DNA of 64,000 nucleotides from Pseudomonas sp. GV071 (GCF_003050835.1 NZ_QAOJ01000002.1:186001-250000), one strand, 5' to 3'. Shown: positions 30,411 to 42,380, numbered from the stretch's first letter. Notes: a model not told the origin generated them from the letters alone. Numbers and translations: made by a program.

Positions 30411-31337
30411 ATGACCCTCACCGAACTGCGCTACATCGTCACCCTGGCACAAGAGCAGCATTTCGGGCGTGCGGCCGAGCGTTGCCATGTCAGCCAACCC
30501 ACCCTCTCGGTCGGCGTTAAAAAGCTCGAAGACGAGCTCGGCATTCTGATTTTCGAACGCAGCAAAAGCGCTGTTCGCCTGACCCCGGTGGGCGAAGGCA
30601 TCGTCACCCAGGCGCAGAAGGTGCTGGAGCAAGCTCAGGGCATCCGCGAACTGGCCCAGGCCGGCAAAAACCAGCTGGCGGCGCCGCTCAAGGTCGGCGC
30701 CATCTACACCGTCGGCCCGTATCTGTTCCCCCACCTGATTCCGCAACTGCACCGCGTCGCGCCGCAGATGCCGCTGTATATCGAAGAAAACTTCACCCAC
30801 GTGCTGCGCGACAAACTGCGTAACGGCGAGCTCGACGCGATCATCATCGCCCTGCCGTTCCAGGAAGCCGACGTGCTCACCAAAGTGCTGTACGACGAAC
30901 CGTTCTACGTCCTGTTACCGGCCGGCCATGCCTGGACCGCGAAAAAAACCATCGACGCCGAACTGCTCAACGACAAGAGCCTGCTGCTGCTCGGTGAAGG
31001 CCACTGCTTCCGCGATCAGGTGCTGGAAGCCTGCCCAACCCTGCGCAAGGGCGGCGATGACCACGCCAAACACACCACGGTGGAATCCAGTTCGCTGGAA
31101 ACCATCCGCCATATGGTCGCCTCCGGCATGGGAATTTCGATCCTGCCGTTCTCGGCGGTCGACAGCCATCACTACGCCCCTGGCGTTTTCGATGTGCGCC
31201 CGCTGACCCCGCCGGTACCGTTCCGCACCGTAGCCATCGCCTGGCGCGCCAGCTTCCCACGGCCGAAAGCGATCGATGTGCTGGCCGACTCCATCCGCCT
31301 GTGTTCGGTGGCCAACCCGCTGCCTCAAACCGCTTGA
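30411..31337 (+). CDS. oxyR: Hydrogen peroxide-sensing regulator OxyR
   Basis: OxyR is a LysR-type regulator activated by an intramolecular disulfide. The 308-residue protein has an N-terminal helix-turn-helix (HFGRAAERCHVSQPTLSVGVKKLE region, about 17-40) and a substrate-like domain with C199 (GHCF) and C208, at the same positions as in E. coli. Both redox cysteines are present, so peroxide sensing should be intact. The gene ends 12 bases before recG and the two are probably co-transcribed, as in other pseudomonads. Confidence 0.96.
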   Translation: MTLTELRYIVTLAQEQHFGRAAERCHVSQPTLSVGVKKLEDELGILIFERSKSAVRLTPVGEGIVTQAQKVLEQAQGIRELAQAGKNQLAAPLKVGAIYTVGPYLFPHLIPQLHRVAPQMPLYIEENFTHVLRDKLRNGELDAIIIALPFQEADVLTKVLYDEPFYVLLPAGHAWTAKKTIDAELLNDKSLLLLGEGHCFRDQVLEACPTLRKGGDDHAKHTTVESSSLETIRHMVASGMGISILPFSAVDSHHYAPGVFDVRPLTPPVPFRTVAIAWRASFPRPKAIDVLADSIRLCSVANPLPQTA

Positions 31338-31349
31338 GGCTGTGCGCCC

Positions 31350-33425
31350 ATGACTGAATTGGCGGCGGTGCCGGTAACCGCGCTGAAAGGCGTGGGCGCG
31401 GCGCTGGAAGAAAAGCTCGCCCGCGTCGGCCTGGAAAACCTCCAGGACGTGCTGTTCCACCTGCCGCTGCGTTACCAGGACCGCACCCGCGTGGTGCCGA
31501 TTGGCGCCCTGCGCCCGGGCCAGGATGCGGTGGTGGAAGGGGTGGTGGCCGGCGCCGATGTGCTGATGGGCAAACGCCGCAGCCTGCTGGTGCGCCTGCA
31601 GGATGGCAGCGGCACCCTCAGCCTGCGCTTCTACCATTTCAGCCAGGCGCAGAAAGACGGCCTCAAGCGCGGCACCCAATTGCGCTGCTATGGCGAGGCT
31701 CGCCCCGGCGCCTCCGGCCTGGAAATCTACCACCCGGAATACCGCGCCCTCACCGCCGACAGCGACAGCGGCGTCGAGCAAACCCTGACGCCGATCTACC
31801 CGACTACCGAAGGCCTGACCCAACAGCGCCTGCGCCAGCTCAGCGAACAGGCCCTGGCCCGTCTCGGCCCGCACAGCCTGCCGGATTGGCTGCCGGAAGA
31901 GCTGGCCCGCGACTACCAGCTCAGCCCGCTGGACGAAGCGATCCGCTACCTGCACCGACCACCGCCAGATGCCGACCTGGAAGAACTGGCCGAAGGCCGC
32001 CACTGGGCCCAGCATCGCCTGGCGTTTGAAGAATTGTTGACCCATCAACTGTCGCTGCAGCGCCTGCGCGAAAGCCTGCGCGCGCAGGAAGCGCCGCAGC
32101 TGCCGAAAGCGAAGAAGCTGCCGGCCAAATTCCTCAAGAACCTAGGCTTCGCTCCTACTGGTGCACAGCAGCGAGTGGGCGCCGAAATCGCCTACGACCT
32201 CAGCCAGCCGGAGCCCATGCTGCGTCTGGTGCAAGGCGACGTCGGCGCCGGCAAAACCGTGGTCGCCGCCCTCGCCGCTTTGCAGGCGCTGGAGGCCGGC
32301 TACCAGGTGGCGCTGATGGCGCCGACCGAGATTCTCGCCGAACAGCACTTCATCAACTTCCAACGCTGGCTCGAACCGCTGGGGTTTGAAGTGGCCTGGT
32401 TGGCCGGCAAGCTCAAAGGCAAGGCGCGCACCGCGGCGCTGGAACAGATCGCCGCGGGCGCGCCGATGGTGGTCGGCACCCACGCCTTGTTCCAGGACGA
32501 AGTGCAGTTCAAACGCCTGGCCCTGGTGGTGATCGACGAACAACACCGCTTCGGCGTGCAACAGCGCCTGGCCCTGCGCAAAAAGGGTGTGGACGGGCGC
32601 ATGTGCCCGCACCAGTTGATCATGACCGCCACACCGATTCCGCGCACGTTGGCCATGAGCGCCTACGCCGATCTGGACACCTCCATCCTCGACGAACTGC
32701 CGCCTGGTCGCACCCCGGTGAACACCGTGCTGGTGGCCGACAGCCGACGTTTCGAAGTGATCGAGCGGGTGCGCTCAGCCTGCCACGAAGGGCGCCAAGC
32801 CTATTGGGTGTGCACCCTGATCGAAGAGTCGGAAGAGCTCACCTGCCAGGCCGCCGAAACCACCTATGAAGACCTGTCCGCCGCCCTGGGCGGGCTGAAC
32901 GTCGGCCTGATTCACGGGCGCATGAAGCCCGCGGAAAAAGCCGCCGTGATGCAGCAATTCAAGGTAGGCGCATTGCAGTTGCTGGTAGCTACCACGGTGA
33001 TCGAAGTGGGCGTCGACGTGCCCAACTCCAGCCTGATGATTATCGAGAACCCGGAACGCCTGGGCCTGGCGCAACTGCACCAGCTGCGCGGTCGCGTTGG
33101 CCGGGGCAGCGCGGCCAGCCACTGCGTGCTGCTGTATCACCCGCCGCTGTCGCAGCTCGGCCGTGAGCGCCTGGGCATCATGCGCGAAACCAGCGACGGC
33201 TTTCTGATTGCAGAAAAAGATTTGGAGCTACGCGGTCCCGGCGAAATGCTCGGCACCCGGCAAACCGGGCTGCTGCAGTTCAAGGTCGCCGACCTGATGC
33301 GCGACGCTGATCTGCTGCCCGCCGTGCGTGACGCCGCGCAGGCGCTGCTGGAGCGCTGGCCGCAGCACGTCAGCCCGCTGCTGGAGCGCTGGCTGCGTCA
33401 CGGTCAGCAATACGGACAAGTGTGA
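31350..33425 (+). CDS. recG: ATP-dependent DNA helicase RecG
   Basis: RecG remodels stalled replication forks and branch-migrates Holliday junctions. The 691-residue protein has the wedge/OB domain (about 60-155), Walker A GDVGAGKTVVA (about 296-306), the DEQH-type box VVIDEQHRFG, motif III TATPIPRTLA, and the C-terminal VEVGVDVPN/QLRGRVGRG motifs (IEVGVDVPN here). Length and motifs match an intact enzyme. Confidence 0.97.
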   Translation: MTELAAVPVTALKGVGAALEEKLARVGLENLQDVLFHLPLRYQDRTRVVPIGALRPGQDAVVEGVVAGADVLMGKRRSLLVRLQDGSGTLSLRFYHFSQAQKDGLKRGTQLRCYGEARPGASGLEIYHPEYRALTADSDSGVEQTLTPIYPTTEGLTQQRLRQLSEQALARLGPHSLPDWLPEELARDYQLSPLDEAIRYLHRPPPDADLEELAEGRHWAQHRLAFEELLTHQLSLQRLRESLRAQEAPQLPKAKKLPAKFLKNLGFAPTGAQQRVGAEIAYDLSQPEPMLRLVQGDVGAGKTVVAALAALQALEAGYQVALMAPTEILAEQHFINFQRWLEPLGFEVAWLAGKLKGKARTAALEQIAAGAPMVVGTHALFQDEVQFKRLALVVIDEQHRFGVQQRLALRKKGVDGRMCPHQLIMTATPIPRTLAMSAYADLDTSILDELPPGRTPVNTVLVADSRRFEVIERVRSACHEGRQAYWVCTLIEESEELTCQAAETTYEDLSAALGGLNVGLIHGRMKPAEKAAVMQQFKVGALQLLVATTVIEVGVDVPNSSLMIIENPERLGLAQLHQLRGRVGRGSAASHCVLLYHPPLSQLGRERLGIMRETSDGFLIAEKDLELRGPGEMLGTRQTGLLQFKVADLMRDADLLPAVRDAAQALLERWPQHVSPLLERWLRHGQQYGQV

Positions 33426-33514
33426 TACAACTCACAAACGCCTGTCGGGTGACCGGTCAGTCAGAATATTGGCTGGTTATACTCGGGCCAATCTAACGCA
33501 CCGGATGCACGCTC

Positions 33515-34915
33515 ATGACGGAAGTAGCCCTCGCCACCGATACCTCGCCGCAACCGCCGACGGTCATTCTGCAGTTGCTCGACAAGCTGGGCGTTCCTTA
33601 TCAGGTTTGCTACGAACAACCGAAACTGGCCCTTGCCCAGCGCGTGCAAGCGGTGCTCCTGGACGATGCCATCGGCGCCCTGCTGGTGCTCTACCCCCAT
33701 AGCCAACTGCTCGACCTCAACCGCCTCGCGGAACTGACCGGGCGCAAGCTCGCCGCCGTCAAGCCCGAGCGCCAGGAACGCATGCTCGCCAAGCACAGCC
33801 TGACTCTGCTGCCGGCCCTGCCGCCGCTGACCAGCTCGCCGTGCCTGTATGACGAACAACTGCTGCTGGCGCCGACCCTGGTGATCGAATCCGGCCAGGC
33901 CGGTGTGCTGCTGGAAATCCCCCGCGACGCCTACAAAACCTTACTCGGCAAGGCCAGCGCCGCACGCTTCGGCGAGCCCCTGAGCGGCATTCGCCCGAAC
34001 CTCGACCGCCCGGATGATGACCGCGCGGAAATCACCCAGGCCGTGCAAGCCTTCACCGCTCGCCGTATTCAGCAGCGCCTGGAAGAGACCATCGAAATCC
34101 CACCGCTGCCGGAAACCGCGCAAAAGATCATCAAGCTGCGCGTCGACCCTGACGCCACAGTCGATGACATCACCGGCGTGGTGGAAACCGACCCGGCCCT
34201 GGCCGCGCAAGTGGTGAGCTGGGCAGCGTCGCCGTACTACGCGGCACCCGGCAAGATCCGCTCAGTAGAAGACGCCATCGTTCGCGTGCTGGGCTTCGAC
34301 CTGGTGATCAACCTGGCCCTGGGCCTGGCCCTGGGCAAAACCCTGGCGCTGCCCAAAGATCAACCGCAACAGGCCACCCCGTACTGGCACCAGGCGATCT
34401 ACACCGCCGCCGTGATCGAAGGCCTGACCCGCGCCATGCCGCGCGCCCAGCGCCCGGAAGCCGGCCTGACTTACCTGGCCGGCCTGCTGCACAACTTCGG
34501 CTACCTGGTGCTGGCGCATGTGTTCCCGCCACATTTCTCGTTGATCTGCCGTCACCTGGAGGTCAACCCGCACCTCGACCACAGCTACATCGAGCAGCAC
34601 CTGCTGGGCATCACCCGTGAGCAGATCGGCTCCTGGCTGATGCGCTTCTGGGACATGCCCGACGAGCTGGCCACCGCGTTGCGTTTCCAGCATGACCCGG
34701 ACTACGAAGGCGCCCACGCCGCCTACCCGAACCTGGTGTGCCTGGCCGTGCGCCTGTTGCGCAACCGCGGTATCGGCTCGGGCCCGCAAGCCGAGATTCC
34801 ACAGGCGCTGTTCGACCGCCTGGGTCTGTCCCGCGAAAAAGCCAACGAAGCGATCAACAAGGTGCTGGAAGCCGAAACCGCCCTGCGCGAACTGGCCTCG
34901 CAGTTCCACGCTTGA
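33515..34915 (+). CDS. YbaK-like plus HDOD domain protein
   Basis: The 466-residue protein joins two parts. Residues about 15-150 resemble the YbaK/ProX tRNA-editing fold (LDKLGVPYQVCYEQPKLALAQRVQAVLL by parts; LAELTGRKLAAVKPE). Residues about 195-400 form an HDOD domain: IEIPPLPETAQKIIKLRVDP, VVETDPALAAQVVSWAASPYY, YLAGLLHNFGYLVL and AHVFPPHF. HDOD keeps the HD-domain fold but lacks the HD metal dyad and is linked to signalling. No output or GGDEF/EAL domain is present. It follows recG by 89 bases, as in other pseudomonads. Its role is unassigned to my knowledge. Confidence 0.85.
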   Translation: MTEVALATDTSPQPPTVILQLLDKLGVPYQVCYEQPKLALAQRVQAVLLDDAIGALLVLYPHSQLLDLNRLAELTGRKLAAVKPERQERMLAKHSLTLLPALPPLTSSPCLYDEQLLLAPTLVIESGQAGVLLEIPRDAYKTLLGKASAARFGEPLSGIRPNLDRPDDDRAEITQAVQAFTARRIQQRLEETIEIPPLPETAQKIIKLRVDPDATVDDITGVVETDPALAAQVVSWAASPYYAAPGKIRSVEDAIVRVLGFDLVINLALGLALGKTLALPKDQPQQATPYWHQAIYTAAVIEGLTRAMPRAQRPEAGLTYLAGLLHNFGYLVLAHVFPPHFSLICRHLEVNPHLDHSYIEQHLLGITREQIGSWLMRFWDMPDELATALRFQHDPDYEGAHAAYPNLVCLAVRLLRNRGIGSGPQAEIPQALFDRLGLSREKANEAINKVLEAETALRELASQFHA

Positions 34916-34931
34916 TGCGCGTGAGCAAATT

Positions 34932-34955
34932 AAAAAGGGCCTTGTGCCCTTTTTT
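34932..34955. terminator. Bidirectional terminator after the YbaK-HDOD gene
   Basis: AAAAAGGGC and GCCCTTTTTT form a stem around a five-base loop between two convergent genes, with A and T runs on either side. Confidence 0.88.
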
Positions 34956-34967
34956 CATGGGCGCAGT

Positions 34968-35855
34968 TCAGGCCTTCATCTGCGCGCTGACGTAGTCGAG
35001 AAAACAGGTAATCCGCGAGGCCAGCGCGGTGTTGCGGTAATACACCGCGTGGATCGGCTGCAGCACGTCCACCGTCTGCGCTTCCAGCACCTGCACCAGG
35101 CGTCCGTCGAGGCGGTCCTGCAGGGTCATGAAGTCCGCCAGGCAAACAATCCCCGCACCCTCCAGCGCCAGCTGGCGCAAGGTCTCGCCACTGGAGGCCT
35201 TGATGCTCGGCGTCACCTGCCAGTGCTGCCCGAGGGCGTGACGCAGCGGCCACTGGTTGAGGCTGTCGGGCTGGGTGAAACCCAACAGGCTGCGTTCGCT
35301 GAGCGCTTCCACGCTGTCCGGCGCGCCGAACTGCTGCACATAACCGGGGCTGGCCAGTACCCGCAGGCGATTGCTGCCCAACGGCCGGGCATGCAGGGTG
35401 GAGTCGCGCAGCGGACCGATGCGGATGGCGACGTCGGTACGCTGCTCGATCAGGTCGATGATCTGGTCGCTGCTGTGCAGCTCCAGCTCGATATCCGGGT
35501 ACAACGCACGAAAGCCAGGCACCAGCGGCACGATCACATGCAGCATGAACGGCGAGGCGGCATTCACCCGTAAACGCCCGGCTGGGCGCTGACGACGCAA
35601 CGCCATTTGCTCCTCGGCATCCTCGACACTGGCGACGATGCGCCGCGCCTGCTGCACAAAGGCCCGGCCTTCTTCGGTGAGCTCCAGACGACGAGTGGTG
35701 CGCTGCAGCAAAGTAACGTCGAGCTTCTCTTCCAGACGGCTGAGAGCACGGCTGACCCCGGACGCGGTTTGCCCCAAATGCTCGGCGGCAGCCGTGATCG
35801 AACCGCTGTCGACCACTGTGGTAAGGGCGAGCAATTCGTCGAGGGTGGTTTTCAT
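34968..35855 (-). CDS. LysR family transcriptional regulator
   Basis: The 295-residue protein has an N-terminal LysR helix-turn-helix (TAAAEHLGQTASGVSRALSRLE region, about 20-42, with LLQRTTRRLELTEEGRAF) and a type-2 periplasmic-binding effector domain from about 92. Two phrases (LQRTTRRLELTEEG, TDVAIRIGPLRDSTLHARPLG) place it in the CrgA/DhmB-like group. ATG 35855 gives the standard start MKTTLDELLAL; an ATG 21 codons upstream adds an unrelated leader. No divergent target gene is apparent; the chemoreceptor on the other side starts 248 bases away. Confidence 0.88.
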   Translation of the reverse strand: MKTTLDELLALTTVVDSGSITAAAEHLGQTASGVSRALSRLEEKLDVTLLQRTTRRLELTEEGRAFVQQARRIVASVEDAEEQMALRRQRPAGRLRVNAASPFMLHVIVPLVPGFRALYPDIELELHSSDQIIDLIEQRTDVAIRIGPLRDSTLHARPLGSNRLRVLASPGYVQQFGAPDSVEALSERSLLGFTQPDSLNQWPLRHALGQHWQVTPSIKASSGETLRQLALEGAGIVCLADFMTLQDRLDGRLVQVLEAQTVDVLQPIHAVYYRNTALASRITCFLDYVSAQMKA

Positions 35856-36003
35856 TCGTGCGTTTTTATCACAGATGCAGGCGGTAAACCCAACGTTTGG
35901 GCACGAGTCTGGATGCAATTTGCCACTATGACCAGTCGTTCACATAAAATACGTGGCCTGCGCGCTATACAGGGCGTCGATGCAAGGCGAGAACTGGTTC
36001 AAG

Positions 36004-36011
36004 AACAACAA
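36004..36011 (+). promoter_or_regulatory. Candidate Crc/Hfq motif in the chemoreceptor leader
   Basis: AACAACAA matches the AANAANAA catabolite-activity motif exactly. It lies 92 bases before the chemoreceptor ATG and is followed at once by a small AAACC-TCCA-GGTTT hairpin. It would only matter if the transcript starts upstream of it. Confidence 0.35.
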
Positions 36012-36102
36012 AACCTCCAGGTTTCCTTTCCCACTTAACCGAAAAGCCTCACTTAAATTGGACCATTGCCACAAGCGTTGGGCCCAAGACACTGGAGTGT
36101 TC

Positions 36103-38025
36103 ATGAACGAATGGTTCGGCAACATCAGCGTTAACCGCAAACTTGGCCTGGGCTTCGGCCTGGTCCTGGCCCTTACCGTGATCCTCGCCGTCACTGGCTG
36201 GAACAGCCTGGGCAGCCTGATCAACCGCAGCATCTGGATGGGCGACATCGCTCAACTCGACGCAGCCCTGACCAAACTGCGCATCACCCGCCTGCAATAC
36301 ATGATCGCCAATGGCGACGAGGCCATCGCCGCCACCGTGCAAACCACCCTCGAAGGGTTCGCCAAGCAGCAGAAGAGCCTGCTGGAAACCTTCAAGAGCC
36401 CGGACAACCTCAAGCTGCTCCACGAGCAGACCGCGCAGATCGACGCCTACCAGAAGTCTCTGAATGCGATGCGCGCCGGCTATGCCGCCAACAATGCAGC
36501 ACGCGCGGAGATGGGCAGCCACGCCGAAGCTTCGCTGAAGCTGCTGGACGTGCTCAACACCGATGCCCTGCAACGCGCCAGCGACGACCCGAGCCGCCTG
36601 GACACCTTCCAGACCATCACCCAGGCCCGCGAACAGCTGCTGCTGGCACGCTATGAAGTGCGCGGCTACACCGCCACTCCAAGCGCGGATACCGAGCAGA
36701 AGGCGATCAAGCAACTGGATACCGCCGTCGCCGGCCTGGAAAGCCTCAAAGGCCCATTCGGCGCCAGCCACGCCAGCGAACTGCAGCAACTGGAAAGCCA
36801 TCTGGAAACCTACCGCGCCGCCCTCGGCCGGTTCAAAGTCGCCACCGACAACATTGTTCAGGCGCGCAAAGAAATGACCGACCAGGGCGCGGCCATCGTC
36901 TCGCTCAACGAAGCACTGAACAAAATCCAGATCACCCGCCGCGACGCCGAAAGCGCCGAAGCACGCAGCATGCAATTGGGCGCCACGCTGCTGGCGCTGC
37001 TGTTCGGTGTGCTGGCTGCGGTGGTCATCACCCGCCAGATCACCCGCCCGCTGGCCGAAACCCTGGCCGTGGTGCAACGCATCGCCGATGGCGACCTGAC
37101 GCAGAACCTGCAAGTGACCCGCCGCGACGAACTCGGCGTGCTACAGCAAGGTATTCAGCGCATGGGCGTGACCCTGCGCAACCTGATTGGCGGCATTCGC
37201 GATGGCGTTACACAGATCGCCAGCGCCGCCGAAGAGCTGTCGGCCGTCACTGAGCAGACCAGCGCCGGGGTCAACAGCCAGAAGATCGAGACCGACCAGG
37301 TGGCCACCGCCATGCACGAAATGTCGGCCACCGTGCAGGAAGTGGCGCGCAACGCCGAAGAGGCTTCGCAAGCGGCCAGCCTGGCAGACCAGGAAGCGCG
37401 CCAAGGCGACAAAGTGGTTGGCGAAGCGATTGCACAGATTGAACGCTTGGCCGATGAAGTGGCGCGCTCCACCGAAGCCATGCAAGTGCTGCAACAGGAA
37501 AGCGACAAGATCGGCAGCGTGATGGACGTGATCAAAGCCGTCGCCGACCAGACCAACCTGCTGGCCCTCAACGCTGCCATCGAAGCGGCCCGCGCCGGCG
37601 AAGCCGGTCGTGGTTTCGCTGTGGTCGCCGATGAAGTGCGCAGCCTGGCGCAGCGCACCCAGCAGTCCACCGAAGAAATCGCCGGCCTGGTCGCCGGCCT
37701 GCAAAGCGGCTCGCAGCAAGTCGCCACTGTGATGAGCAACAGCCGCAGCCTGACCGACAGCAGCGTGCTGCTGACCCGCAAGGCCGGCACCGCGCTGGAA
37801 AGCATCACCGCCACGGTGTCCAACATCCAGTCGATGAACCAGCAGATCGCTGCGGCCGCCGAAGAGCAAAGCGCGGTGGCCGAAGAGATCAGCCGCAGCA
37901 TCCTTAACGTGCGTGACGTCTCCGAACAGACCGCCGCCGCCAGTGACGAAACCGCCGCTTCCAGTGTTGAGCTGGCAAGGCTGGGTGGGCAGTTGCAGCA
38001 GTTGGTGAGTCACTTCCGGGTGTAA
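36103..38025 (+). CDS. Methyl-accepting chemotaxis protein with a large HBM-like sensor
   Basis: The 640-residue chemoreceptor has TM1 (about 12-32), a helical periplasmic region of about 250 residues, TM2 (about 290-310), a HAMP domain (about 311-365) and the cytoplasmic signalling domain. The signalling domain includes the invariant hairpin [20 protein letters not shown]. The size and helical content of the sensor, with segments like [17 protein letters not shown] and [14 protein letters not shown], fit the helical bimodular (HBM) domain found in Pseudomonas receptors for organic acids; the ligand is not predictable. The C-terminus lacks a CheR/CheB-binding pentapeptide. ATG 36103 is chosen because the upstream in-frame region has no membrane-protein features. 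Confidence 0.9.
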   Translation: MNEWFGNISVNRKLGLGFGLVLALTVILAVTGWNSLGSLINRSIWMGDIAQLDAALTKLRITRLQYMIANGDEAIAATVQTTLEGFAKQQKSLLETFKSPDNLKLLHEQTAQIDAYQKSLNAMRAGYAANNAARAEMGSHAEASLKLLDVLNTDALQRASDDPSRLDTFQTITQAREQLLLARYEVRGYTATPSADTEQKAIKQLDTAVAGLESLKGPFGASHASELQQLESHLETYRAALGRFKVATDNIVQARKEMTDQGAAIVSLNEALNKIQITRRDAESAEARSMQLGATLLALLFGVLAAVVITRQITRPLAETLAVVQRIADGDLTQNLQVTRRDELGVLQQGIQRMGVTLRNLIGGIRDGVTQIASAAEELSAVTEQTSAGVNSQKIETDQVATAMHEMSATVQEVARNAEEASQAASLADQEARQGDKVVGEAIAQIERLADEVARSTEAMQVLQQESDKIGSVMDVIKAVADQTNLLALNAAIEAARAGEAGRGFAVVADEVRSLAQRTQQSTEEIAGLVAGLQSGSQQVATVMSNSRSLTDSSVLLTRKAGTALESITATVSNIQSMNQQIAAAAEEQSAVAEEISRSILNVRDVSEQTAAASDETAASSVELARLGGQLQQLVSHFRV

Positions 38026-38046
38026 TGCACAGACCGCATAACGGCT

Positions 38047-38108
38047 ATCGCGGCTGAAGCCCCTCCCACAGAAACCGCGGTCCTTGTGGGAGAGGCTTTC
38101 GCCTCGAT
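38047..38108. repeat. REP-type palindromic repeat pair
   Basis: ATCGCGGCTGAAGCCCCTCCCACA is inverted as TGTGGGAGAGGCTTTCGCCTCGAT with a short spacer. It belongs to the CTCCCACA variant also seen at 47836. It is 22 bases past the chemoreceptor stop. Confidence 0.85.
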
Positions 38109-38134
38109 TCCTGGAAAAGGTAAAACCGAAAAAA

Positions 38135-38172
38135 CAAAAAACCGCCATGCCCTCTCGGGCATGGCGGTTTTT
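38135..38172. terminator. Terminator of trpBA (bidirectional)
   Basis: An 11-base perfect GC-rich stem CCGCCATGCCC/GGGCATGGCGG with a TCTC loop is flanked by A6 and T6. It serves the minus-strand trpBA operon and possibly the chemoreceptor on the + strand. Confidence 0.93.
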
Positions 38173-38193
38173 TATTGGCTGGCAGCAGGCGTT

Positions 38194-40337
<2,144 letters not shown>

Positions 40338-41267
40338 ATGGCGCGTGATCTTCCCCCCTTGAATGCCCTGCGGGCCTTTGAAGCGGCTGCCCGGCTGCAT
40401 AGTCTGAGCAAAGCAGCGCAGGAGTTGAGTGTGACCCACGGCGCCGTGAGCCGGCAGATTCGGGTGCTCGAAGATGACCTCGGCCTGGCCCTGTTCAGCA
40501 AAGAGGGGCGCGGCCTAAAACTCACAGATGCCGGCATTCGTCTGCGCGATGCCAGCGCCGAAGCCTTCGAGCGTCTGCGCGGAGCCTGTGCCGAACTGAA
40601 ACAACAAACTGCCGACGCGCCCTTCGTGCTGGCCTGCCCAGGCAGCTTGCTGGCGCGCTGGTTTATTCCGCGCCTGGACCGGCTCAACCGCGAACTGCCG
40701 GAACTGCGCTTGCAGCTGTCGGCCAGCGATGGCGAGCTGGACCCGCGACGCGCCGGTATCGATGCCACCCTGTGGTTTGCCGAGCCGCCGTGGCCGGCAG
40801 ATATGCAGGTGTTCGAGCTGGCGGTGGAGCGCATTGGCCCGGTACTCAGTCCACGCTATGCAGGTTTTGCTGCACTGCAACACGCCGCGCCGCAGCAGTT
40901 GCTCAGCGAGTCATTGCTGCACACCACCTCGCGTCCACAAGCCTGGCCACAGTGGGCGCAGAGCCAGGCAATCAAACGGGCAGAGCTGCAGCTGGGGCAG
41001 GGCTTCGAGCATTTGTATTACTTGCTGGAAGCGGCCGTGGCCGGCCTGGGCGTGGCCATTGCGCCGCAGCAATTGGTTGCCGATGAGTTGGCGGCGGGGC
41101 GTCTGGTGGCGCCTTGGGGGTTTGTTGAGACCAGCGCGCGACTGGCGCTGTGGGTGCCGGCGCGTACGCCATCGGCACGGGCTGCCAGGTTGGCGCAGTG
41201 GCTGGAACAGCAACTGTCCGTAGGAGCGACTTCAGCCGCGATCCCTGCAAAAAGCGATCGTGGCTGA
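40338..41267 (+). CDS. trpI: TrpI, LysR-type activator of trpBA
   Basis: TrpI activates trpBA on binding indoleglycerol phosphate. The 309-residue protein starts [20 protein letters not shown] with the helix-turn-helix [20 protein letters not shown], typical of the GcvA/TrpI group. Divergence from trpB supports the assignment. Its last 15-16 codons, through TGA 41265-41267, lie inside a REP-type repeat (41219-41280). The natural C-terminus seems to have been replaced or extended, probably without harm, because the core domain is complete. Confidence 0.93.
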   Translation: MARDLPPLNALRAFEAAARLHSLSKAAQELSVTHGAVSRQIRVLEDDLGLALFSKEGRGLKLTDAGIRLRDASAEAFERLRGACAELKQQTADAPFVLACPGSLLARWFIPRLDRLNRELPELRLQLSASDGELDPRRAGIDATLWFAEPPWPADMQVFELAVERIGPVLSPRYAGFAALQHAAPQQLLSESLLHTTSRPQAWPQWAQSQAIKRAELQLGQGFEHLYYLLEAAVAGLGVAIAPQQLVADELAAGRLVAPWGFVETSARLALWVPARTPSARAARLAQWLEQQLSVGATSAAIPAKSDRG

Positions 41268-41280
41268 AGCCACTCCTACG
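41219..41280. repeat. REP-type palindromic repeat overlapping the 3' end of trpI
   Basis: CGTAGGAGCGACTTCAGCC... is inverted as ...GGCTGAAGCCACTCCTACG. The pair begins about 16 codons before the trpI stop and supplies the TGA (in GTGGCTGA). It is the CTCCTAC variant. Confidence 0.88.
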
Positions 41281-41295
41281 ACGATCTACAACGGC

Positions 41296-41619
41296 TCAGT
41301 TGTTATTGCGAAACACCAGGTATCCCGCCAACGCCACCACACCCAAGGCCAGGCTGGCCGAGGCCACCGGGTGCTCACGGGTCAGGTCACGGGTAGCAAC
41401 CCCGGCCTGATACGTCTTTTCCTTCACATCCGCGTAGGTGTCGCTGAGCAGGTCGCGGGAGTGGCCCAGTACGCGCTCGGCGCTTGAGCGCAGGGTCTTG
41501 AGGGACTTCTGCGACTCCTCACTGACTTCGCTTTTCAGGCTGTCGAGGCTGGAGATCAAGTGCTCGATCTCGGTTTCGATGCTGTGCAGGGATTTGTTGC
41601 GCGAGGCAAAAATGGCCAT
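41296..41619 (-). CDS. DUF883 (ElaB/YqjD-type) membrane-anchored protein
   Basis: The 107-residue protein has an N-terminal helical, charged region (about 10-80) with LKSEVSEESQKSLKTLRSSAE, and one C-terminal hydrophobic helix (about 86-103), SASLALGVVALAGYLVF, like the tail-anchored ribosome-binding ElaB/YqjD proteins. The family is tied to stationary phase. Here the role is unproven. The minus-strand leader GGAGAGACTGACC gives a good ribosome site. Confidence 0.88.
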   Translation of the reverse strand: MAIFASRNKSLHSIETEIEHLISSLDSLKSEVSEESQKSLKTLRSSAERVLGHSRDLLSDTYADVKEKTYQAGVATRDLTREHPVASASLALGVVALAGYLVFRNNN

Positions 41620-41758
41620 GGTCAGTCTCTCCTATCGTTCATAAGGGCGTACTGGGTGTGACTGCGCTCAAGTTGGAAAGTGCAGCTAATCTGAACTTAT
41701 CCGGCGCCAGGCGGGACTCATTCTGTAAGCGCATCTGCCCACAAGAGAGGACAACAGC

Positions 41759-41974
41759 ATGTCGGATCATCACACCTACAAACTGATCGATATCGTCGGC
41801 TCATCGCCCACCAGCATTGAAGAGGCCATTCAGAACGCCCTGGCCGAAACGGCCAAGACGGTGCGCAATCTGGAGTGGTTCGAAGTGGTGGAAACCCGCG
41901 GTCATATTGTTGACGGAAAAGTCGGCCACTATCAGGTGACCTTGAAAGTGGGCTTCCGCATCGGCGATAGCTGA
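41759..41974 (+). CDS. Dodecin
   Basis: Dodecins are small flavin-storing proteins that assemble as dodecamers. The 71-residue protein fits: SDHHTYKLIDIVGSSPTSIEEAIQ (parts YKLIDIVGSS, SIEEAIQNAL) and the flavin-binding Trp in RNLEWFEVVETRG, with C-terminal YQVTLKVGFRI. GAGAGGACAACAGC precedes the ATG. Confidence 0.92.
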   Translation: MSDHHTYKLIDIVGSSPTSIEEAIQNALAETAKTVRNLEWFEVVETRGHIVDGKVGHYQVTLKVGFRIGDS

Positions 41975-42137
41975 TAGCCCCTGTTTACGCGTGACGGCCT
42001 GCGGGCCGTCAACGCTCACCGAGGCTGTGGGACAACGCCCGGTGTTGCTTTTGGCGACCTCAGGTCGTCAATTTTGCTGCTCGAGGTTTGGCGTGGTGTT
42101 CGAGCATTTGTCGTTACCAACGAGGGAGCGTTACCCC

Positions 42138-42362
42138 ATGAAAAAAGTGATCCTGGCCTTTGGCCTGTTAGTTATGGCTGGCTCGGCCTTCGCGGCCCCA
42201 AAACCCTGCGAAGAGCTGAAGTCGGAAATCGATGCAAAGATCCAAGCCAAGGGCGCCAAGTCCTACAGCCTGGAAATCGTTGAGAAAGGCAGCGCTGGCG
42301 ACAAGACCGTCGTAGGTAGCTGCGATGCAGGTAGCAAAGAGATCGTCTACCAGCGCAATTGA
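42138..42362 (+). CDS. DUF1161 periplasmic protein, first copy
   Basis: The 74-residue protein has a signal peptide ending Ala-Phe-Ala (about residue 19). The mature part has two cysteines, C24 and C62, likely a disulfide, and the pattern PKPCEELKSEIDAKIQAKG ... VVGSC...GSKEIVYQ. The ATG at 42138 follows CGAGGGAGCG. The family is DUF1161; no function is known. A second copy lies at 47929-48162. Confidence 0.88.
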   Translation: MKKVILAFGLLVMAGSAFAAPKPCEELKSEIDAKIQAKGAKSYSLEIVEKGSAGDKTVVGSCDAGSKEIVYQRN

Positions 42363-42380
42363 TCGCGCCTAGGCACTATC

